In this document: positions 6,988 through 11,686 of the stretch, one piece after another
How positions within the stretch are numbered: position 1 is the stretch's first letter
Layout of the letters: each line of letters starts with the position of its first letter
Assembly: GCA_005879205.1 (NCBI GenBank)
Contig: VBLD01000104.1
Location: 1,956-16,203, forward strand
Reading direction: 5' to 3'
Source of the DNA: Deltaproteobacteria bacterium
GTDB lineage: Bacteria; Desulfobacterota; Binatia; DP-6
Length of the DNA stretch: 14,248 nucleotides
Translations under genes and position numbers: made by a program
The notes under the pieces: model-generated
What the model was told of the DNA's origin: nothing
Databases searched by the model: none
Seen by the model: the letters and a program-made list of their open reading frames with translations, nothing else

Positions 6988-7016
6988 CGGTTAGCGTAGC
7001 GTCCGGGGTCGGTCAA
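6988..7016 (-). promoter_or_regulatory. Possible promoter for the DUF4079 gene
   Basis: Reading the minus strand, TTGACC (7016-7011) is followed after 17 bp by TAACCG (6993-6988), ten bases before the ATG at 6977. The -35 match is good (5 of 6); the -10 match is weak. Confidence 0.35.
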
Positions 7017-7056
7017 GTTGCTGGGCCGCCGCCGGGATTTCTGCTAGGGGAATCGG

Positions 7057-7530
7057 ATGCCCATCGTGACCCGCACGCTCGTCCGCCTCGGCCTCGCGGC
7101 CGGTGCTCTGCTGCTCGTCGCCGGCGCGGCCCGCGCCGAAGGCGACTGGAACGACCAGGCGGTCAAGTGGGTGCCGTACACGGACGCGCTCGCCACCGCC
7201 AAGAAGGAGAAGAAGCCCGTCTGCCTGGTCTTCTTCACCGAGTGGTGCCCGCACTGTCAGAACTACAGCGGCGTCTTCCACGACCCGAAGGTCGTCGAGG
7301 AGACGAAGCGCTTCGTGATGGTCCGGCTCGACCGGGACAAGGAGAAGGAGCTCAGCACCAAGTACGCGCCCGACGGCGAGTACATCCCGCGCACGTACTT
7401 CCTCAAGTCCGACGGGACGCTCGATCCCGAGATCCATGCGCCGCGCGACAACTACAAGTACTTCTACGACGAGCGCGACCCGGCCCCGCTGCTCGCCGCG
7501 ATGAACCAGGCGATCGCCAAGCTCCACTGA
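7057..7530 (+). CDS. Exported thioredoxin-fold protein resembling AGR2/TXNDC12
   Basis: The 157-residue protein has a signal peptide (1-27, ending ARA before EGDW), so it acts in the periplasm or outside. The mature part is one thioredoxin domain with a redox motif WCPHC (C64, C67) and cis-Pro P111 (EYIPRTYFL). Several segments recall the animal endoplasmic-reticulum proteins AGR2, AGR3 and TXNDC12 rather than ordinary TlpA or DsbA: W38 with Y41 and AL at 44-45, KKEKKP (49-54), FVMVRL (86-91), YAPDGEYIPR (103-112), DPEI (123-126), YKYFY (133-137) and a terminal RDPAPLLAAMNQAIAKL. That comparison is from memory. The likely role is thiol-disulfide exchange or protection of exported proteins. 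GGGG (7047-7050) lies before the ATG as a possible ribosome site. The stop overlaps the next gene. Confidence 0.85.
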   Translation: MPIVTRTLVRLGLAAGALLLVAGAARAEGDWNDQAVKWVPYTDALATAKKEKKPVCLVFFTEWCPHCQNYSGVFHDPKVVEETKRFVMVRLDRDKEKELSTKYAPDGEYIPRTYFLKSDGTLDPEIHAPRDNYKYFYDERDPAPLLAAMNQAIAKLH

Positions 7531-8357
7531 CCGCGGCCGGCCTCTGCGCGACGTGCCGGCACGCGCGCCGCGTGATGTCGGCGCGCGGCTCGAACTTCTG
7601 GCAGTGCGGCCGTGCCGCGACCGACCGTCGCTTCGCCCGCTATCCTCGCCTGCCGGTCGCCCGCTGCGAGGGCTTCGAGGCGACGACGGCGAAGCTGCCC
7701 GCGATCGACGGGCCGGTGGCCGTCGCGTGGAGCGGCGGCAAGGACAGCACGCTCGCCCGCCAGCGCGCGCTCCTCTCGGGCTACCGGCCGACCCTCCTGG
7801 TCAACATGGCGGGCGCGGATGGGACGGTGCGGTTCCACGGCGTCGACGGCGAGCTGGTGGCGCGGCAGGCGCGGGCGCTCGGCGCGGAGCTCCTCCAGGT
7901 GCCGGCGGCGCCCGAGGCCTACGAGGCGCGCTTCGAGGAGATGCTCGGCGAGCTCCGCAAGCGCGGCGTCGCGGGTCTCGTCTTCGGCAACCTCCACCTG
8001 GCCGACGTGCAGGCCTGGTTCGAGACGCGGACGGCGCGCGCCGGACTCGCACACGTCGAGCCGCTCTGGGGCTGGGCGCCGTCCGAGGTGGTGGCGCAGT
8101 TCCTCGCCGCGGGATTCCGCGCCGTCGTGGTGAGTGTCATGGAGGATCGCGTCGACCCGTGCTGGCTCGGCGCGCCGTTCGATCAGCGCTTCGTGGCGGC
8201 GCTCGCGGCCCGGGCGGACGTGGACCTCTGCGGCGAGCGCGGCGAGTACCACACCTTCGTCCACGATGGGCCGGGCTTTGCGGCACCGGTCGGCTTTGCG
8301 CTCGGCGAGGCCATCCGCTCCGAGGGCTACTGGATACGCCCGGCACGTCCGGCGTGA
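7527..8357 (+). CDS. Dph6-family (diphthine-ammonia ligase-like) ATP pyrophosphatase with N-terminal four-Cys knuckle
   Basis: Residues about 64-250 form a PP-loop ATP pyrophosphatase: AVAWSGGKDSTLA (SGGKDS at 69-74), GLVFGNLH, EPLWGW, AVVVSV, DPCWLG and the family signature CGERGEYHTFV (C235). Eukaryotic and archaeal Dph6 amidates diphthine on EF2; bacteria lack diphthamide, so the substrate here is unknown. The N-terminal 50 residues form a separate small module, CATCRHARR ... FWQCGRAATDRRF ... RCEGFE (C7, C10, C27, C47), probably zinc-binding. No ATG, GTG or TTG lies in frame before CATC. The CTG at 7527 overlaps the upstream TGA (CTGA) and is the only reasonable start that keeps both Cys pairs. 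GTG 7572 or ATG 7575 would lose C7 and C10. Domain call is strong; exact start is uncertain. Confidence 0.82.
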   Translation: MTAAGLCATCRHARRVMSARGSNFWQCGRAATDRRFARYPRLPVARCEGFEATTAKLPAIDGPVAVAWSGGKDSTLARQRALLSGYRPTLLVNMAGADGTVRFHGVDGELVARQARALGAELLQVPAAPEAYEARFEEMLGELRKRGVAGLVFGNLHLADVQAWFETRTARAGLAHVEPLWGWAPSEVVAQFLAAGFRAVVVSVMEDRVDPCWLGAPFDQRFVAALAARADVDLCGERGEYHTFVHDGPGFAAPVGFALGEAIRSEGYWIRPARPA

Positions 8358-8383
8358 CCTCGCCCGCGGGACTCTGCTACCAT
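8354..8383 (+). promoter_or_regulatory. Possible promoter for the cupin gene
   Basis: GTGACC (8354-8359) and TACCAT (8378-8383, preceded by TGC) are 18 bp apart, ending ten bases before the GTG start at 8394. The -35 box overlaps the stop of the Dph6-like gene. Confidence 0.35.
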
Positions 8384-8393
8384 CGCGCCGCTC

Positions 8394-8756
8394 GTGCCCA
8401 CCCACATCCCGTCGCCCACGCGGATCGTCGCGGCCGGCAACCTGCCGAAGTCGATCGAGGAGTACGTCGGCCGCGTCAACTCGGGAACCGCCGCGGTGAG
8501 CGTGGCGCACATGCGGAGCCCGAGCGGCTGGGTCGAGCCGGGGCAGACGCCGGCCTTCGACGAGTACACGGTGGTGCTGGCCGGCATGCTGCGCGTGCGA
8601 CACGCGACCGGCACGATCGACGTGCGGGCCGGCGAGGCGGTCGTCGCGCATCGCGGCGAGTGGGTCCAGTACAGCTCGCCCGGACCGGAGGGCGCCGAGT
8701 ACATCGCCGTCTGCGTGCCCGCCTTCTCGCCCGAGACGGTGCACCGGGACTCGTGA
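8394..8756 (+). CDS. Small cupin-domain protein
   Basis: The 120-residue protein starts at GTG 8394 and is a single cupin barrel. The core runs from MRSPSGWVEPGQ (about 40) through FDEYTVVLAGMLRVRH (about 52-68), the conserved G before VRAGEAVVAHRGEWVQYS (about 75-95), to YIAVCVPAF (about 103-111). In a standard cupin, motif 1 holds two His and a Glu and motif 2 a third His. Here motif 1 has only acidic residues (E45, D54, E55), and the motif 2 position holds Trp (GEWVQY). Metal binding may therefore be absent or altered. It might act as a sugar or small-molecule binding or isomerase-like protein, but nothing fixes a substrate. It is coupled to the following hydrolase by a GTGA overlap. Confidence 0.82.
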   Translation: MPTHIPSPTRIVAAGNLPKSIEEYVGRVNSGTAAVSVAHMRSPSGWVEPGQTPAFDEYTVVLAGMLRVRHATGTIDVRAGEAVVAHRGEWVQYSSPGPEGAEYIAVCVPAFSPETVHRDS

Positions 8757-9601
8757 GGCGTCCGCGGCGGGTGAGCTTCCGCGCCGGCGCGCTCGAGCTG
8801 GTGGCCGACGCGCACGGCGACCCGTCGGCGCCGCCGGTGCTCCTGCTGCACGGCGGCGGGCAGACCCGGGGTGCCTGGGGCGGGACCGCAGCCGCGCTGG
8901 CCGAGCGCGGCTTCCACGCCGTCGCGCTCGATCTCCGCGGCCACGGCGAGAGCGCCTGGGCGCCCGACGGCGACTACACCGTGGACGCCTTCGCCGCCGA
9001 CGTGCGCGCTGTCGCGGCCGACCTCGGAGGCCCTCCCGCGCTCATCGGGGCGTCGCTCGGTGGCCTCGCCGTGCTCATCGCGGAGGGCGAAGCCGCCACG
9101 CCCGGCGCGTCGGCGGTGGTGCTGGTGGACATCACGCCGCGCGTCCAGCCCGAGGGCGTCGGCCGGATCGTGACCTTCATGACGAGCCACCCCGACGGCT
9201 TCGCGACGCTCGAGGAGGCGGCCGAGGCCGTGGCGGCCTACGTCCCGCACCGCCCGAGGCCCAAGGACACGGCCGGCCTCAAGAAGAACCTGCGTCTCGA
9301 CCCCGACGGCCGCTATCGGTGGCACTGGGACCCCAGACTCATGACCGGCGAGCAACGGATCAACGCGCGCCGCGACCCCGAGCGGCTCGACCGCGCCGCG
9401 CGCGGCCTCCGCGTGCCGACGCTCCTCGTCCGCGGCCGCATGAGCGACGTCGTGGCCGAGGAGGACGCACGGCATTTCCTCGCGCTGGTACCGCATGCGC
9501 GATACGTGGACGTGTCGGATGCGGGGCACATGGTGGCGGGCGATCGGAACGACCCGTTCACGGGCGCCGTGGTGGAGTTCTTGACGCGCGGCGCGGGGTG
9601 A
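8753..9601 (+). CDS. Alpha/beta-fold hydrolase
   Basis: GTG at 8753 overlaps the cupin stop (GTGA) and gives 282 residues; a second GTG at 8771 would remove only six. The fold is plain: VLLLHGGGQTRGAW (oxyanion loop, 29-42), ALDLRGHGESAW (58-69), nucleophile elbow LIGASLGGLA (Ser101), RGRMSDVV (Asp232) and DAGHMVAGD (His259), a complete Ser-Asp-His triad. A helical cap lies at about 125-215, starting VLVDITPR. No signal peptide is present, so it is cytoplasmic. Families with this layout include esterases, epoxide hydrolases, haloperoxidase-like and C-C bond hydrolases. The second residue after the HG, with no Trp or Asp nucleophile, argues against epoxide or haloalkane hydrolases. Substrate is unknown. 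It is the last gene of the plus-strand cluster. Confidence 0.87.
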   Translation: MRRPRRVSFRAGALELVADAHGDPSAPPVLLLHGGGQTRGAWGGTAAALAERGFHAVALDLRGHGESAWAPDGDYTVDAFAADVRAVAADLGGPPALIGASLGGLAVLIAEGEAATPGASAVVLVDITPRVQPEGVGRIVTFMTSHPDGFATLEEAAEAVAAYVPHRPRPKDTAGLKKNLRLDPDGRYRWHWDPRLMTGEQRINARRDPERLDRAARGLRVPTLLVRGRMSDVVAEEDARHFLALVPHARYVDVSDAGHMVAGDRNDPFTGAVVEFLTRGAG

Positions 9602-9696
9602 CGGCGGGCGAACGGGTGTCCGGGCGGGCGCAGCGTGCTGCCCGGCGCGCTCAACGCGTGGGCGCCCCCGCGAGCGCTAGCCTCTGTATCCGGTGA
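9602..9696. other. Short gap between convergent genes, weak hairpin only
   Basis: CCGGGC and GCCCGG around 9620-9645 can form a short stem extended by a G-T pair, with a ten-base loop and no T-tract. It might terminate the hydrolase transcript, but the structure is ordinary for DNA of this GC content. Confidence 0.25.
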
Positions 9697-10668
9697 TCAG
9701 GTCGCATAGCGGTCGCCTTCCAGACGGAGTAGCGCCGGGCGTCCCGGACGAACGCCGAGCTCCCAGGTGATCCCGCCGGGAGCCGTGCCCCACGCCCGGT
9801 CACGGCCCGCGTGAATGCCGTGCAGGTGATGCGCGGCGCAGACGGCGACGCGGTTGTGGCGCACGTTCTCGCCGCCGCTGGAGCGAAAGAGGATGTGGTG
9901 GTCGTGCAGGTTCCGCCGGCTCGTGCACGCCGGCACCGCACACCGCCACCCGTCGCGCTCGAAGATGGGATCGCGATGTCGGGGCTGTGCCGTCCACTCG
10001 GCGCGCACGTGGCGAAGAAGTTCCTCGCAACCCAACCAGTACCACTCGGTTCGGCTCGTGAAGGCGACAATCGCCGTCCGGAAGAGCGCCACGACCGAGG
10101 CGGGCGCCGTGAAGATGATCTCCGAGTCCGCCAGCTCCGACTCGGTACGCGCACACGTTTGCCATCCGTCGAGCGTTGCCCCGGCGGGTGGGGGCGCCAC
10201 CGGCGTCACGCCGTCGCGGCCACAGAGCGCCCACTCGACTTCGTCACCGAGGCGGCGAACGGTCACCTCTTGGGCCCGGCTGATCCAGGCCGCGGCCGTC
10301 GCTTGGGTGACGATGGGAACCAACGTGAACGCGCGGACCCAGGACAGGTCTCCAGCGCGGTAGGCGTCCCCGAGCGCCGGCGCCTGCCAGGTCTTCCGCT
10401 CGAGGGCGACGAGAGCCCGCGCCTTCCGTGCCGAGCTGCCGAGGCGCTCGATCAGGTAGCGGCCGGCCGAGGAGAATCCCATCAGCCGGTAAAGGCGGCG
10501 ATCGAGGAAGACGCGGAGGAGCCGACCTGTCTGCCAGTCGATGCGCTGCCGCGCCCGCACGACCGCTCCCATCCGCGCGTCGAGCGCGAACGGGTCGAGG
10601 TCTTCGCAGCCGACCGCCAACGCCGAGACCTCTGCCGGGATCGCCTCCCGGACGGAATTCGTTTGCAA
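9697..10668 (-). CDS. HNH endonuclease family protein
   Basis: The frame gives 323 residues from a TTG at 10668. Residues about 20-150 are an alpha-helical, DUF222-like region (QRIDWQTGRLLRVFLD, RLYRLMGFSSAGRYLIERLG, SARKARALVALERKTW, GDLSWVRAFTL). The C-terminal HNH nuclease domain begins near 225: RDGWRCAVPACTSRRNLHDHHILFRS, then NRVAVCAAHHLHGIHAG. Catalytic and metal residues visible are H257 of DHH, N272 and H281, with C243, C248 and C277 probably binding a structural zinc. It should nick or cut DNA. Such stand-alone HNH proteins are multi-copy in some genomes and may be selfish or defensive; no methylase or other restriction gene is adjacent. No ATG or GTG lies in the 100 bp upstream before a stop, so the TTG is accepted with reserve. 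Confidence 0.85.
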   Translation of the reverse strand: MQTNSVREAIPAEVSALAVGCEDLDPFALDARMGAVVRARQRIDWQTGRLLRVFLDRRLYRLMGFSSAGRYLIERLGSSARKARALVALERKTWQAPALGDAYRAGDLSWVRAFTLVPIVTQATAAAWISRAQEVTVRRLGDEVEWALCGRDGVTPVAPPPAGATLDGWQTCARTESELADSEIIFTAPASVVALFRTAIVAFTSRTEWYWLGCEELLRHVRAEWTAQPRHRDPIFERDGWRCAVPACTSRRNLHDHHILFRSSGGENVRHNRVAVCAAHHLHGIHAGRDRAWGTAPGGITWELGVRPGRPALLRLEGDRYAT

Positions 10669-10777
10669 GCAGACGCTGCTGCGTGCTCCGGTCGAGGCTG
10701 CGTGCGCCCCGCGGCACGGCGCAGTCCTCGCGGCGCTTGCGTGCAGCCGTGACTCGCACGGCCGGGCGCGTTACCCC
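10669..10777. other. Gap between the thioesterase and HNH genes
   Basis: This 109-bp region follows the thioesterase stop and leads into the HNH gene on the minus strand. I see no clear promoter, terminator or Shine-Dalgarno. The HNH frame stays open upstream to a TAA at about 10775 without an ATG or GTG. Confidence 0.3.
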
Positions 10778-11647
10778 TCAGCCCCGCCGCTCTCCCACCG
10801 GCCGCATCAATCCCTCCTGCGCCACCGACGCCACCAGCCGCCCGTCACGCGTGAACAGCCGCCCCGTCGCGAGCCCCCGCGCGCCCGACGCCGACGGACT
10901 CTCCTGCGCGTACAGCAGCCACTCGTCGGCCCGGAAGGGCCGGTGAAACCACATCGCATGATCGAGGCTCGCCATGACGTAGCGACCGTCGTTCCAGGCG
11001 ATCGCGTGCGGCAGCGTCGCGGTGTCGAGGAGCGTCAGGTCCGAGGCGTACGCCGCGACGCACTGGTGCAGGAGCAGCGAGTCGGGCAGGGGGCCGCGCG
11101 TCCGGATCCAGACGAGCTGCCGGGGCGGGCGCGGGGTGGGATGGAACGGGTCGACGAAGTCGACCGAGCGGACCTCGATCGGACGATCGCGCGACATCCA
11201 GCGCCGGACCGGCTCGGGCACGTCCGCGAGCAGCGGCCCGATCCGCTCCTCGAACGTCGGCAGCGAGTCCGGTGGGGGCGCCTCGGGCATCGTGACCTGA
11301 TGCTCGGGTCCGGGCTCGTCGCGCTGGAACGAGGCCGAGAGGTGGAAGATCGCGCGCCCGTGCTGGATGGCGACGACGCGACGGGTGGTGAAGCTCCGGC
11401 CGTCGCGGATGCGGTCCACCTGGTAGAGGATCGGCGCGGAGGGGTCGCCGGGCTGCAGGAAGTACGCGTGCAGCGAGTGTACGATGCGGCCCTCGACCGT
11501 GCGCCCGGCGGCGACCAGCGCCTGGCCCGCGACCTGGCCGCCGAAGACCCGCTGGCGCTGCTCCTGGGGGCTCCGGCCGCGGAAGATGTTCACCTCGAGC
11601 TCGTCGAGGTCGAGGATCGCGAGCAGCTCGTCGAGCGCGTCGGGCAC
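10778..11647 (-). CDS. tesB: Acyl-CoA thioesterase II (TesB-type double hotdog)
   Basis: The 289-residue protein (GTG start at 11647) matches E. coli TesB (286 residues) end to end by recall: IFRGRSPQEQ, RVFGGQVAGQAL (34-45), VHSLHAYFLQPGD (56-68), RDGRSFTTRRV (81-91), SASFQRDEPGPEHQ, LLHQCVAAYASDLTLL, SLDHAMWFHRPF (227-238), EWLLYAQESPSASGARG and VAQEGLMR. The catalytic trio Asp, Thr, Gln of TesB corresponds to D203, S227 (a conservative Thr to Ser change) and Q277. It hydrolyses medium- and long-chain acyl-CoA to free acid and CoA in the cytoplasm. It lies 39 bp downstream of the sensor kinase on the same strand, so it might share that transcript, although the functions show no obvious link. 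Confidence 0.93.
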   Translation of the reverse strand: MPDALDELLAILDLDELEVNIFRGRSPQEQRQRVFGGQVAGQALVAAGRTVEGRIVHSLHAYFLQPGDPSAPILYQVDRIRDGRSFTTRRVVAIQHGRAIFHLSASFQRDEPGPEHQVTMPEAPPPDSLPTFEERIGPLLADVPEPVRRWMSRDRPIEVRSVDFVDPFHPTPRPPRQLVWIRTRGPLPDSLLLHQCVAAYASDLTLLDTATLPHAIAWNDGRYVMASLDHAMWFHRPFRADEWLLYAQESPSASGARGLATGRLFTRDGRLVASVAQEGLMRPVGERRG

Positions 11648-11686
11648 GGGCCGAGGATCGTGGCTCGGAGCGTCCGTGTCAACGCG

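Noticed and set aside
6576..7016. Longer DUF4079 protein starting at TTG 7016
   Set aside because: The extra 13 residues precede the normal first helix, and the TTG is part of a TTGACC box placed as a -35 element.
10244..10759. Possible frameshift giving the HNH protein an upstream N-terminus
   Set aside because: The alternative frame is Arg/Pro-rich with no similarity, and the helical N-terminal region of the HNH protein already looks complete in its own frame.
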